Shown piece by piece: positions 1-11,037 of a DNA stretch of 64,000 nt. A program made the translations under genes and the position numbers. A model generated the notes under the pieces. That model worked only from the letters and a program-made list of their open reading frames with translations, made no database searches and was not told the DNA's origin. The stretch covers positions 114,855,549 to 114,919,548 of the forward strand of contig CM043953.1 in NCBI GenBank assembly GCA_014529385.2, read 5' to 3'. The stretch is from Adiantum capillus-veneris. Its lineage: Eukaryota > Streptophyta > Polypodiopsida > Polypodiales > Pteridaceae. Within the stretch, counting starts at the first letter, position 1; each line of letters opens with the position of its first letter.

Positions 1-128
1 CGTAAATACATATTGAGAAATTGACCAAATCTATCTCAAACCCAATGAAGGCATCAGTCATAAAAGTACACAAAATTTTATCCTAAATCGCAACACACGC
101 GATTCTTTTTCAGGCAAATTATCAAGCA

Positions 129-717
129 TCATTGGTATAGAAGGTGCATTCTGGTAGTAGATGCCAAAGGAGAGCCCAGCATCATATATGTTGTCAAAGA
201 TTGTATGTTGCAGAAAGCCGCCAGTAAGCTTAGCTTCATCGTTGCTAGCGGTACCATGAGATGTCGCGGAGAGGACAAAGAGGCGATAGGACTGAGTGAA
301 GGCAGGGATGGAGACAAACCAACGGTCACAAATCGCAAATTCTTTGGCAAGGGATTACCTTGGGACGGAATCCACTTATTAAAGTAGAAGACATGTTAGG
401 AGCAATAGTTTCTACCTATGCAGCAAAAGCCGGACATGGGGGAGGTGCTCCCCCTGACGTCGCTTCAGAGGTCTCTCCAAAGATCTGCTCTCGGATGGCT
501 TGGTAGGAGTTGTCGAGGTCAAGGTCGACAAACTCGATCGGCATTGCCAGAGAAGTAGACGAGAGGGGAGTTGGGGTCAGTCAAGGAGAGGGGGTTGGAT
601 TCGCGACTAGTGACGTCGTCGATGTCAGGCCGGTCAAGCTTCTTCATCCAACCAAGCATGTGATCAAAGGACCTATTCTCCAATACCAACACCACAATGG
701 TCTTGATGCCATTCCGA
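129..717 (-). pseudogene. Non-specific phospholipase C (phosphoesterase family) fragment, broken
   Basis: On the minus strand the translation opens with [20 protein letters not shown], the conserved metal-binding opening of plant non-specific phospholipase C, which cleaves phospholipids to diacylglycerol. In other frames follow the stretch ending QAIREQIFG (about 510-480) and then ICDRWFVSIPAF and FGIYYQNAP (about 325-155), all in family order. The pieces lie in different frames: a frameshift falls near 540, an in-frame TAG near 390 and another frame change near 350. Similarity fades near 145, so the C-terminal half is missing. The N-terminal signal region before the ENRSFDH block is not seen either. 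No intron interrupts the segment. It is a decayed gene fragment, possibly a retrocopy; a sequencing error could explain one break but not three. Confidence 0.8.
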
Positions 718-740
718 ATTCAGCACAGGAGTGACTAGTC

Positions 741-1570
741 TAGTCCATCGTCTCTCTCTCTCTCTCTCTGTTAAAGCACAGAAATGCAAGCGGTGAGGAC
801 TCATGAGCTTAAGCTATACAAAATTAAAAAAAGCAGTTGGCGAGCACTTACCTATGCAGAGCAGAGCAGACACAGAAGGACTCGGAGAGCGAACGCGTAC
901 AAGAGGAGTAGAACGCCCGGGTCTCAGCGGGCCTGATGAGCGCGTCAGTTCTGCGTTATACTAAAGGTGAAATTGCAATGCACTCAGCCTCTGAATCGCG
1001 GCAAAATTTGAGCTGCAGCCAATAAGTTCAAGACTCGAGGCAAAATGTCAAATTCACCGTTGTTGAAGGTAGAGAGAGAGCAAAAGAGAAGAGAGAGACG
1101 CCGCCTATCTAGGAAACAAACTTTCCTAGGTAAACTGCCTAAGCCAGTTCACTTTTGCCCAGGAAAAAATGCACTTTTACCTTGGAAAACGTGAGAAGCC
1201 ACCTTATTATCTATACAGAAGTATGTATGCAATTCCTTGTGGTACGCGCGCGCGGACCAGAGCGAGCTTGCGCAGAGGAGGTTGACCAGAGCTGGGGAGG
1301 CAGAAGCGAACCAAGCGAGCTTGCGCAGAGGAGGTGGACCAGAGGGGTTGAGCGATGGTAGGAGCTAGAGTTGGTGAAGGGAAGGAGAAGGGCGCATAGG
1401 AGGTGGAGCAGAGGCCACCAGCAGAGCGGGGGAGTTTGGGGGCGTGAGAACGTCGCAAAAGGGGCGACAACCCTCCGAAAAGCTAGCAAACGGTATCTTC
1501 TAACGGCATCTACGCATTTTTATTTTTTGAGAGCCAGTAATGTATGGTAATATATGCGCCAATTTTAAAG
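741..1570. other. Non-coding stretch with a short direct repeat
   Basis: I recognise no gene here. A (CT)n run lies near 752-770. A direct repeat of about 30 bp around GCGAGCTTGCGCAGAGGAGG occurs at about 1262 and again at about 1315 (period about 53 bp). Reading frames over this stretch are low in complexity and resemble no family I know. Confidence 0.4.
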
Positions 1571-1783
1571 GCAGGTGATTAGAGGGTATCTTGGGGAGAT
1601 TCCCTCTTGGTTTTTGAAGAAAAAAGGAAAATGGGTTTCTTTTTGGGGAGGGGGGGGTGGCATGTGGAAGGGAGTGAGAAAGACAGAGAGATTTTTTTGG
1701 AGGGGGAAGCGGGGCGACAATAGGGGAGCAGAGTATAGACTCTCTCTCAGTCTCTTTCTCTCTGTCCTTACGTCTCTACAAGG

Positions 1784-1830
<47 letters not shown>

Positions 1831-2085
1831 AGCATGCACGCGTGCTCTATGTGTCTCCTGTGCAAAAAGAGTGGGAGAGCTCTCTCTCACTCTCTCGTTC
1901 TCTATTTGTCTTTCTTTGTCTCTATCTCATGCGTGCACATGAGAGAACAACATGAGCAGTGGCAGGAGGGGAGGGGGGGGGGGGGGGGGGGGGGGGTGGA
2001 GCAGAGGAGCACGGAGGAAGGGACGGGAGGGTTTTTGGGTTTTTTAATTAAAAAGAGTATCTTTGCAAGGAATCTAGTTAATTAG
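1571..2085. repeat. Simple-sequence region: (CT)n at 1786-1826 and a G run near 1970-1996
   Basis: A pure CT tract of about 40 bp sits beside several shorter CT-rich runs, and a run of over 20 G lies near 1970-1996. Reading frames crossing it are serine/leucine or arginine/glutamate repeats and should not be taken as genes. Confidence 0.85.
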
Positions 2086-2904
2086 ATCAAAAGTATGCTT
2101 ACATATTTGAATGCCAATGGATGGTCGCTATCGTTTTTGACCGGCCCAAAGGGCAAAGGCTATAGTGATGCCTTCTATCTTTCTGACTAAAAAGATTCTT
2201 GGTTTACCTTATTTATTTTCAGTCATTTTAAGGTTTTTAATATAATGCCATTATGTAACATGATAAGGGTGTGTGGTGATTGGTCCTCCAATGAAAGATG
2301 GTATCCTAGGTAGATAAGGGTGAGAGAGACCTATTTAGTCTTAGGTTCTTGTAACTAGGCGATGAGTCTTTTGGTGTAGAAAGCGACACGTAGAGGGGGG
2401 TAGGTGAGTGTTAGAGTTTGTGAAATTATGAGGTTTTGATTGAGGGTGAGGTATGTACTTTTGGCCTCGCTAGGCTAGGGCTCTTCTCGATGCATTCCAC
2501 TGCACCAAGTGTAGAGGTTTGCGTGTGTAGTTTTGTGAGTTCCTCGTCCCTGCCCCTCTGAGGGGGGCTTCCTTCTTCTTATTCGAAAGGTTCAATCTTT
2601 TTTTTTTTTTTTTGCTAGTAGGGAAATACCTAACTTGGGGAGCTTCAATCTTCTTCATTTGAGCTCAATTTGGAGCGCACAGTAGCTTTTGACTTTGTCA
2701 GGTTTCAGGACCGAGAATTACAATAACATTTTTGAAATCAAGTGTATAAAAAATGAGGGCCAAACAGAACACCCACCCAGGCCCAAAATAGGATAATGTT
2801 GCCACGGAGGCTTGAAACCATGCGTACCCAATAGAATGGCCTAATTTTAAATGAGATAACCGTTTGACCTCCGCTTGTTTCAATGCTAGTGATGGTCCTC
2901 AAGC
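2086..2904. other. Unannotated AT-rich stretch
   Basis: No coding similarity seen. It includes a T run near 2599-2613. It ends directly at the target-site duplication of the copia element. Confidence 0.4.
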
Positions 2905-2909
2905 ATAAC

Positions 2910-3101
2910 TGAAGGAGTATGAGCGGAAGTGCGACGCGAGAGAGAGTGCGAGAAGAAGAGCACGACGATATGGTGAACTCGCTCTACTGTAATGTGTAGA
3001 GCATAGTGAGTTCTTATTAGGTTTTTACAAAAGAATATGTGTACATACCTGGCGGCCCACCCACTTACCTGGGCGACCACATTGGGCTTTATACCCCAAC
3101 A
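2910..3101 (-). repeat. 3' LTR of copia copy 1
   Basis: 192 bp, TG...CA. Read on the minus strand it opens TGTTGGGGTATAAAGCCC, so a TATA-like box lies within the first 16 nt and U3 is very short. It is preceded by the polypurine tract (minus AAGTGGGAGGT, about 3102-3112). The same sequence recurs at 16470 and 51784. Confidence 0.93.
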
Positions 3102-3190
3102 ACCTCCCACTTAAAGTCCAATGTGGTACTTTAAGTGTGAGAGAAGCTACTATACAAGCTACTATACAAGAGATGTAGAGAAGTGATGTA

Positions 3191-4145
3191 CTACCCTACA
3201 CCTAACTGCTTGCGAAAATGCACAAAGCTCTCTGAGGGAAGTCCTTTTGTAAGTAGATCAGCAGGATTTTCTGTGGTGTGAACTTTGACAAGCTGAAGTT
3301 GCTTATCCTCGAGCATTTCCCTGATGAAATGATACTTCACATCCACATGCTTTGTCTTTGAGTGATAAACTGGATTGCGAGCCAATTGTATAGCACTTTG
3401 ACTATCACAATATAACACAGGCATCTCTTCTTTGATTCCCAAATCTGTTACTAGTCGATTAAGCCAAATTGATTCTTTGCATGCCTCTGATGCTGCAACA
3501 TATTCAGCCTCTGTAGTAGACTGAGTAACACAATCTTGTAATCTAGAACGCCATGATACTGCTCCACCAGCCAATGTAAAGACATACCCTGACGTACACC
3601 TTCGGTTGTCTAAGTCACCTGCATAATCTAAGTCTGTAAAACCCTTTACACTTAGCTCCTGACTCCCATAGCATATACGCATACTCTTTGTAGCTTTCAG
3701 GTATCTCAATATTCCTTTCACTGCCTCCCAATGTTTCTTGCTTAGGTTTGACATGTATCGACTTACTACTCCCACTGCAAATGCAATGTCTGGGCGAGCT
3801 GTAGCAATCATTGCATACATCAAGCTACCCACTGCAGACGCGTATGGAATCTTATCCATTTCAGCTTGTTCTTCCTCAGACACAGGACAATCTTGTTTGC
3901 TAAGTTTCACATATGGTGGCAATGGAACACTCAGTGCCTTTCTCTTCTCCATATTGAAACGTTGCAAAACCTTGTCAATATACTTTGTTTGAGATAACCA
4001 AATCAACTTCTTTGATCTGTCTCTCTCAATGCGCATACCAAGTATATGACTTGCCTCACCCATGTCTTTCATGTCAAACGATTTTGCCATCTTTGACTTC
4101 AAAGCTGAAATTTCTTCCAAGTGCTTGCCAGCAATCAACATGTCA
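3191..4145 (-). pseudogene. Copia copy 1: C-terminal RT and RNase H segment
   Basis: Encodes the RT C-terminal part (KSMRICYGS region) followed by the copia RNase H block, with YAGDLDN, TTEAEYVAASEA and YCDSQSAI visible, ending at the conserved LLTKGL tail. The open frame begins only because the gypsy insertion cut the polyprotein immediately 5' of it: its upstream partner ends at the YADDM box at about 13052. The segment itself is free of stops over about 315 codons. Confidence 0.92.
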
Positions 4146-5737
4146 TGTAACATTTAATGGCCTAAAATCTTATGTGTAGCGGAAATTAGCATGAACATAG
4201 TGAGCATTTCATTAGAGTTGATTCCTAATGAGAATTACAAGAGTGCTTGGGTGGAGAGAGCAACAAAAAGCATAACACCTAGTTAGATAGCATCGACAAT
4301 ACTTTCAAAAGAGAGAGCAATTAAGCTATTGACAACAGTTGAGGACCGGATTTGCATGGAGCCGGTCCCCCCTCCAAAAGGCTTTGTATTATGGTTTCTC
4401 CCATCAAGAGAGACATTGTACAATACAATTCTTTGTGTTCCTTCAAGACGAGCTAGTGCAATGAAGATGGAAGCTTCATACACCAAGCAAAACACTTAAT
4501 CAAACACAACTTGAATTATCCCCGTTCTCAGACCCAAGACCTCACACACCTTCGAAGATGGTGAGAGCTAGCAGGGTATGAGAGTAGATTGAGAGGAAAA
4601 AGAAGTATCTTACGAGAAAGAAGTACATCTCCTCACATAATCACTCATATTAGCATAGCTTAGCTTAGTAATTAGCTTGGTAGAGAAGATGAGCATGCAT
4701 TGAAGCTTGGCTCTTGGTTGGATTTGCATCCACATGCCAAGAGAGTGTTGATGTAGGCTTCTATCTCACAAGCTTGGAGTAGGTGATGAGCTCTCCATTA
4801 AAGCTTGGGAGGAGATAGAGTATTTTTCCCTTCACACATGGTCAAGTGTGAGAGTGTGTGTGTCCATGCCAAGCAAAAATCAGCCCCCTCTCTCTCTTGG
4901 GCGAGCCCTAGCTGCTAAGTTAGGCTGGCTTTTGCCTCATTGGACCTCCCCAGGTCAAGCCAATAGGGATTAAGCAGCATAAGTGATAGCCTTCGGACAT
5001 GTGTCCCCCTTTCCCCTTTTGTGAGAGCTTTAGATAATTAAATAATTAAACTAAACTCTCATTGGACCCCTTTGCCTCCCGGCCAATAGGAATCAGGCAA
5101 GCCATGGGGCTCCTGAATGCTCATTGGACCCCTTGGGAGACTGCCCAATAGTCTTCTAGGACACTTAATTCTTATTGGTTTCTTTTATTAAATGTTTTTA
5201 AATTAATTAAACTAGATTTACTCTAGCCTAATTCTCATTGGTCCACTTCAAGGGTCTTCCAATAGGAATTGGGCACACCTTGTGGGCATCTGGCCTAGGG
5301 AGCTGACATGTGTCCCTCATTCCCTTTGTGTAAAGGGAGCCTGTGTGTGTGTGTGTGGCTTTCTCTCTCATCCCCTAGCTTTGGGGCTCGCCCCCTCCCA
5401 TGTAGGGATGTAGAAAGACTTTTTGGGGCACACACTAAGCATCCAATTTTCCCTAAGGTTGACCTTTGGACACAACCTTTGAATTTTGGAACCTTAGCAT
5501 TTTGGAAGTCTTAATGGGCTGAACCTTAGGGTCTTTTTAGCCCGTTATTTCACATGGCTCTTTTGCAGATGGCCCCCCCTTTGGATCCCTATTTTCCCTC
5601 CTTTGGATCCCTACTGTGGCCGGTCTGCTAACTTAACCAATATTCTAGCTTTTTCTCCCTTGGCACTTCCCCACATTAAATGATCAGTTTAATATGAGAA
5701 AATCATTTAGGAGAATTAGATATTGATTATTATGACA
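4146..5737 (-). repeat. 3' LTR of the gypsy element
   Basis: 1592 bp, TG...CA. Holds a run of ATTGG...CCAAT dyads (about 4936-5270) and a short (GT)n tract (about 5344-5357). Small open frames inside it (for example 4283-4495) recur identically in the other LTR and are by-products, not genes. Confidence 0.95.
4936..5270. promoter_or_regulatory. Cluster of paired ATTGG/CCAAT motifs in the gypsy LTR
   Basis: At least four blocks of the form CATTGGACC followed 15-25 nt later by CCAATAG or GCCAATAGG lie at about 4936-4968, 5058-5090, 5119-5151 and 5235-5267, with a further lone ATTGG near 5176. The same array is in the other LTR (about 12245-12580). CCAAT is the binding core of NF-Y. An enhancer role is inference; the dyads could also fold as hairpins. 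Confidence 0.5.
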
Positions 5738-6094
5738 TTACCTCTCTCTTGAAATCATAGTCGTCCTCGACTATGGTATAGAGAAGATAAAGCATATGTA
5801 TGAGTCCTTTCCTTAGCGGGTAGAGGATCCCTATGTTACCCTACGACATCATTCCATAATGGATGACTAGTCCATTTGGCGCTTGAGAGCCTGAGGCTGC
5901 CGCAAGCATGTCTGCACATTAGTCCTATCAGTCTTCCATAGTAGAGTGACAAGCTCTACTTGGTGTTCGGGAGACGTCGTCTCCGCAAACTTGATCTAAG
6001 CATGCATACTACTTCATTTTTGTGCACAAATAAAGAAAAAGAGAGTCTTATAAGACAAAAAATTTTGTTCATTTTTAACATTTTGTACATTTGC

Positions 6095-6541
6095 TTACTC
6101 TTGGGAAGCATTGTAAGCATTGACAAGGTTTAGGTTATCCTTTAATTGTATGCCTTGCATCCATCTAGCATCTTCAAAAGGATAATTCTTAAACTTAATA
6201 AGATATCGTCGGATAGTCTTACCGCCTCTTAATACCTTGTCTTCATGTCGGAGAATGGACTCGGGCTGCAGCACCTCCTCGTGGTCCTCGATCTCCGGTG
6301 GGTCTTCAATAGTTGGTTCTTGAGGTGGCTCTCCTTTGTAAGGCTTTAAGAGGCTCACATGAAAAGCATTGTGTATGAGCCAATGATTGGGCAACTTAAG
6401 TTGATAGGCCATCTCATTGATTGGCCTAAGAATCTGGAAGGGACCATAGTACCTTTTTGCTAGTTTAGCATAGTACTTTTGGTGGCCCGTAGGATTCTTG
6501 CCCGTAGGAATCGAGCCTTGGGAAACTTTAACAAGACCCAA
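6095..6541 (-). pseudogene. Gypsy integrase C terminus with chromodomain-like end, in a shifted frame
   Basis: This frame continues the integrase: the RYYGPFQILRPI block, then HNAFHVSLLKPYKG, an acidic linker, and a final block of about 55 residues (VLQPESIL..., YLIKFKNYP, DARWM) with the aromatic spacing of a chromodomain, which chromoviruses use to target chromatin. It overlaps the end of the main frame and the switch lies near 6505-6540. A one-base indel in the element or in the assembly is the simplest explanation. Programmed frameshifting is less likely this far downstream. Confidence 0.85.
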
Positions 6542-9500
6542 TCGTTTTCTTTAAAGGCTTGGGCTCTTCTGTGCTTGTCAGCAGCAGCCTTTTGCCTTTG
6601 CTGTGAGATAGAGATAGCATCCTTAATCTTTTGGAAAGATTCTTGTAGGTCTCGGCTATACTCATCTGCAGCGAAGATCTTCCCATGTACCTTAAGTAGC
6701 AAGGGACTTTTTGATCTTCCCTCAATTACCTCGAAAGGTGCTTTTCCTGTAGAAGTATGTACAGTGTTATTGTAAGCATACTCTACTAAGGGTAAGTACT
6801 TCTCCCATTGGGATCTTTGATCTACTTCCGTTACATAGGCTTTTAGTAGATCGAGAATAGTTAGGTTAGCTATTTCACTTTGGCCATCAGTTTGTGGATG
6901 ATAGGCCGAAGAGAAGTTTAGCCTTGTTCCTAAATTCTCAAAGAGACCCTTCCAGAAATTACTGGTCATTCTAGGATCTCTATCCGACACTATGGACATT
7001 GGCAAGCCATGGTACTTGAAAATTTGTGAAATGAAGAGGGTTGCCATTTGATGGGCTTTGATAGTCTTTTTGACAGGTATAAAATGAGCTTGTTTACTGA
7101 ACCTGTCTACTATCGTCCATATTCCCGTATTCCCATGGATAGACTTAGGCAATCCAAAGATAAAATCCATGGATATGCTCTCCCATGGTGAATTAGGGAT
7201 TGGCAAGGGTTGAAGCAATCCAAGTTGCTTCCCTCTATCAAATTTTGTCTTTTGACATACCACACATTTGGAAACATACTCATGTATGTTCACTTTCATG
7301 GTAGGCCAATAGAAATATGTTTCAATTCCCTTTAGGGTAGACTGAATCCCTCTATGCCCCGCATATGGGGGAGCATGAGATTCATACATTACTTTCTCAC
7401 GTAGTGAGTTAGTAACGCATAGTCTATTGCCATAGAGAAGATAACCATCTTGTAAAGTAAATGGTTCTTCTTTCTTCCCTAATGCAAGGGCTGAAATCAC
7501 ATCTCTAAAATCGGGATCAATAGCATACTCATCTATCATTAAAGATAGATCATTGTGAGTTGCTATGGAAACCGCATTCACTCTCGGTCGTCTTGAGAGT
7601 GCATCGGCTACTTGATTATGCTTGCCAGCAATGTGAGCAATATGAAAATGAAATTGCGAAAGGAAATTTGCCCACCTCATTTGTTTGTCGGAGAGCTTGG
7701 TCTGCGTCATGAAGTACTTAAGACTTTGGTGATCCGTTCGCAGAATGAAAGGAGTCCCCAATAAATAGTGCTTCCATGAGTCTAAGGCATGTAGAACTGC
7801 AAGGAGTTCTTTTTCGTATATGCCTAGAGCTTGCTCAACAGGGTCGAGCCTTCGACTCTCATAGCCTATGGCGTGCCCTTCTTGGAGCAAAACAGCCCCA
7901 AGGCAATCACCACAAGCATCACATTGGACCTCAAATGGTTTTGAGAGATCCGGTAGTGTAAGCACAGGTTGAGAGATAAGCTTTTCTTTAAGCTTTTCGA
8001 AAGCATTGTTCTCCTTAGCAGACCACGTATACCTAACATTTTTCTTTGTTAGGTCATGTAATGGTCCCGCAATTTGTGAGAACTTTTCTATGAAGCGTCT
8101 ATAGTATGCACACATACCTATAAAGCTTCTTAGTTCATGAAGATTCCTTGGTTTAGGCCATCCTTTTATTACCTCTAACTTGGATGGATCCATTTGGATT
8201 CCATCTTGAGAGATAATGTGACCTAAATATTGAATCTCTTGCAAGAAAAATTCACTTTTCTTTCGATTAACATAAAGTTTATTCTCTCTTAAAACTTGAA
8301 ATATTACCTGGAGGTGTTGCTTGTGTTCCTCTAATGAATTAGAGTAGATGATAATATCATCAAAGAACACTCCAGTGAAGGTTCGATGAGGTCTGAACAG
8401 CTTCTCCATCAAGCGGTTAAATGTGGCTGGTGCATTAGTCAAGCCAAAAGGCATGACAATGTATTCGTAAAGACCAAATGTAGTACGAAATGCGGTCTTT
8501 ACAATGTCTTGATCAACTATCCTTATTTGATGATAGCCACTTTTTAGGTCAATCCTACTGAAGTAGGTCGATCCTTGTAGCTTATCAAATAGGTCTTCTA
8601 CCCGTGGAACGGGAAACCTATTCTTGATAGTGATCCTATTTAGTGCTCTATAGTCGACACACATACGATATGTGCCGTCTTTCTTTTGCACTAATAGCAC
8701 AGGTGAGCAAAATGGAGATGAGCTAGGCCTAACCATGCCCTTCTCAATTAACTCATGCACTTGCCGCATAATCTCCTCTTGTTGAGCTTGAGAAACTCTA
8801 TAAGGAGGTTTGTTAGGCGGTGAACTTCCTGGAAGAAGTTCAATTGCATGGTCGTCATTACCTCGTTTAGGAGGTAGCTCACAAGGGATGTCGTCAATAA
8901 AGACATCTTGAAACCCCTTGAGAAAATTGGATAACTCTAATTCCTTTTGGTTGCTTTTATTTTCTTTTGCTAAAGCATTAGGTTCATTTTGAGAATCTTT
9001 AACAAAAATCATGTACACGGAAATAGAGCTCTTTATTGACTTGTTGAAAGCTGGTGTATGTACAATGGGGATGGTGTTACCCATCTCCCTAGCATCTATA
9101 TACATGTCCTTTTCCCTGAACTTAAAGGAGATTCTCCTTTCAGGAAATTTAACATGGGCAGCCAGACGGTCAAACCATGGTGCCCCTAGGATTACATCCT
9201 CATGCTTGAGAGGAGAGATAAAGAAATCCTCTTTGTCCACATAGCCTTGGACATGAAGCCTCAATTTCCCGATTAAGGGAGTGACTGAAGCTTCTTGCCC
9301 CTTGAAGGCACTGTCTGCGGGTAGGATATCTCCCATCTCGTAGGATTGTATGCCTAGCTTGGTGGCTAACTCCATAGATATGAAATTGTGAGTAGAACCA
9401 GGGTCAAAGAGAATAAAAGCATCATGTTCTCTTACCTTTCCCCAAGCATGGCATAGAGGAGATCCTTTGTGGTGAGTTTGGTGAATCTCCTCCTCTTGGA

Positions 9501-11037
9501 TTTCAACCAAAGAAGCTCTAGGAGGATCTTGGCGGTTGTTCTTTTGGGGACAAGCGCGGTACGCATGCCCTTGTTCGCCGCACTTGAAACACCGGTTATC
9601 TTTACGATAACGCTCAAGCTCTTCAGGAGAGAGTTTATTCTTTCCTTTGTAAACTCCCTTCTCTTTAGCTTTGTTGGAATTGCCCTTAGGAGACTTTTGG
9701 ACATTGTCCTTCCCCTTAGGCTCATTGGAACCTTTGTTTTCCGGGGGCTTATTATTTCTTTTACCCCCCGTTTGGAAATTGATTCGCGAGGCCACCATAG
9801 TATGGTGTATTACCGCCGATATGGTACGTGGCCTTTGGGAGTTGACATACTCCGCCATTTCTTCGGTTAAGCCCGCACAAAATTGTTGCTTTTGCTCTCC
9901 AAAATCCAACTTTTTGAAGACAGTGGCTTTGAGTTGTAGGTCCCAAAACTTGTCTACATATTTGTGGATGGATTCATTGGGAGAGAGCTTTAAGCTTCGC
10001 CATTCGGTGAGTACTTTGTCTTTGGCATCGGTGGCCAAAAACTGCTTCATAATGGAAGCTCTTAAAGCCTTCCATGTTCGTGGAGCTTCACCGTTGGCTC
10101 GTAGGCTAGACCACCATTGTCTGGCGGACTTTTGAAAGTGCATAGCTACATGGCGTAGCTTAGAGGACTCCGTGAAGCCCTCATCTCCAAACGCCGCATC
10201 GAATTGTTGGATAAAGGCCAAAACTTTGTCTGTAGCACCGAAAGTGCCATCATAGGTAAGGAAAGAGATGCTCTTCCCTCCCTCTTTGAATTTCTTCAGC
10301 TTGGACGACCTCTTCCATGCGGCATAGGATTTCCTATGGCCTCTTCTTTTTGATGGTTCAAAAGTTGCACCATCACTTTCTTCAGAAGATGAAGAATTTG
10401 AAGAAGGTGGAGAAGAGGGTGACCTCTTTCTCGCCTTTTTCTTGTCTTGATCTTTGTCGTCTTCACCATAGCTTTCATAAGAGGAAGAGGATAAAGAAGA
10501 TGGAGAAGAGGGTGTCCTCTTTCTCGCCTTTTTCTTCTCTTGCTTTTTATCATCCCTCTTTGAATTATGGCGTGGAGAAGAGTGTGATGGTCTTCTCCGC
10601 TTTGGTGGTGATGGAGAGCGTTTAGCCCGCCGTCTTCGTGGAGCCATCTCCGCCGAGGTGGCGGGAGACTCGCTTCTTTCTCGTTCCTTCGGTGGAGGCT
10701 CTTGAGTTCTCCTTTGGGAAGGAGATGCATCATCAAGAAGTAAGTTCTTGAGCCCTTCATATGGATTCTCTTCTTCTTCCCGAATCGGAGAGAGACCTCT
10801 TTTGGTAGTCTCACAAGGAGGCTTCCTAGGTGTTCTCTCGTCATGGTGATGAGCTTGGAGAATCCCGTGAGCACGGAGCTGCCGTTGCACTTCACTTTGG
10901 AGAGATGGATTGCCCATGGCTTGTTGAAGCCTAGAAACAAGATAATTAACAAGCATTGAAGCATCATTAGTAGCTTGCTCATGAGCAAAATCAAAGTTAT
11001 CAACATTAATTTCACTCTCTTTAATATTGTCAGCCAT
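6460..11037 (-). CDS. Gypsy Gag-Pol polyprotein (gag, protease, RT, RNase H, integrase)
   Basis: 1525 codons without a stop. An N-terminal region of about 240 residues is rich in Arg, Lys, Ser and Pro with two copies of a KKKARKR(T/S)PSS unit. The gag core follows (around 265-410, with RQWWSSL), then a CCHC knuckle at about 483-496 (CFKCGEQGHAYRAC), protease with DPGSTHNF (Asp about 545), RT with FFDD at about 891-894, RNase H around 1030-1140, the integrase zinc-binding segment (HRG...CVVCQ, about 1225-1265) and the integrase core (MDFIFGLP, SDRDPRM, YHPQTDGQSE). The start is the first Met after the leader. The protein runs off frame just before the integrase C terminus. Everything needed for copying except that last piece is present in one frame, so this copy may still act in trans for relatives. 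Confidence 0.93.
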   Translation of the reverse strand: MADNIKESEINVDNFDFAHEQATNDASMLVNYLVSRLQQAMGNPSLQSEVQRQLRAHGILQAHHHDERTPRKPPCETTKRGLSPIREEEENPYEGLKNLLLDDASPSQRRTQEPPPKERERSESPATSAEMAPRRRRAKRSPSPPKRRRPSHSSPRHNSKRDDKKQEKKKARKRTPSSPSSLSSSSYESYGEDDKDQDKKKARKRSPSSPPSSNSSSSEESDGATFEPSKRRGHRKSYAAWKRSSKLKKFKEGGKSISFLTYDGTFGATDKVLAFIQQFDAAFGDEGFTESSKLRHVAMHFQKSARQWWSSLRANGEAPRTWKALRASIMKQFLATDAKDKVLTEWRSLKLSPNESIHKYVDKFWDLQLKATVFKKLDFGEQKQQFCAGLTEEMAEYVNSQRPRTISAVIHHTMVASRINFQTGGKRNNKPPENKGSNEPKGKDNVQKSPKGNSNKAKEKGVYKGKNKLSPEELERYRKDNRCFKCGEQGHAYRACPQKNNRQDPPRASLVEIQEEEIHQTHHKGSPLCHAWGKVREHDAFILFDPGSTHNFISMELATKLGIQSYEMGDILPADSAFKGQEASVTPLIGKLRLHVQGYVDKEDFFISPLKHEDVILGAPWFDRLAAHVKFPERRISFKFREKDMYIDAREMGNTIPIVHTPAFNKSIKSSISVYMIFVKDSQNEPNALAKENKSNQKELELSNFLKGFQDVFIDDIPCELPPKRGNDDHAIELLPGSSPPNKPPYRVSQAQQEEIMRQVHELIEKGMVRPSSSPFCSPVLLVQKKDGTYRMCVDYRALNRITIKNRFPVPRVEDLFDKLQGSTYFSRIDLKSGYHQIRIVDQDIVKTAFRTTFGLYEYIVMPFGLTNAPATFNRLMEKLFRPHRTFTGVFFDDIIIYSNSLEEHKQHLQVIFQVLRENKLYVNRKKSEFFLQEIQYLGHIISQDGIQMDPSKLEVIKGWPKPRNLHELRSFIGMCAYYRRFIEKFSQIAGPLHDLTKKNVRYTWSAKENNAFEKLKEKLISQPVLTLPDLSKPFEVQCDACGDCLGAVLLQEGHAIGYESRRLDPVEQALGIYEKELLAVLHALDSWKHYLLGTPFILRTDHQSLKYFMTQTKLSDKQMRWANFLSQFHFHIAHIAGKHNQVADALSRRPRVNAVSIATHNDLSLMIDEYAIDPDFRDVISALALGKKEEPFTLQDGYLLYGNRLCVTNSLREKVMYESHAPPYAGHRGIQSTLKGIETYFYWPTMKVNIHEYVSKCVVCQKTKFDRGKQLGLLQPLPIPNSPWESISMDFIFGLPKSIHGNTGIWTIVDRFSKQAHFIPVKKTIKAHQMATLFISQIFKYHGLPMSIVSDRDPRMTSNFWKGLFENLGTRLNFSSAYHPQTDGQSEIANLTILDLLKAYVTEVDQRSQWEKYLPLVEYAYNNTVHTSTGKAPFEVIEGRSKSPLLLKVHGKIFAADEYSRDLQESFQKIKDAISISQQRQKAAADKHRRAQAFKENDWVLLKFPKARFLRARILRATKSTMLN

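Noticed and set aside
1575-1955. 126-codon open frame with long Ser/Leu repeats
   Set aside because: It is a translation of the (CT)n microsatellite and its surroundings, and the opposite strand gives an equally open Arg/Glu frame.
4283-4495. 70-codon frame repeated identically at 11592-11804
   Set aside because: Both lie at the same offset in the two gypsy LTRs. The duplication is explained by the LTRs, and no coding signal is present.
5308-5514. 68-codon frame repeated at 12617-12823
   Set aside because: Also an LTR duplicate crossing a GT-repeat. Not a gene.
9469-9870. 133-codon plus-strand frame
   Set aside because: Antisense shadow of the gypsy gag-protease region, which has clear domain content on the minus strand.
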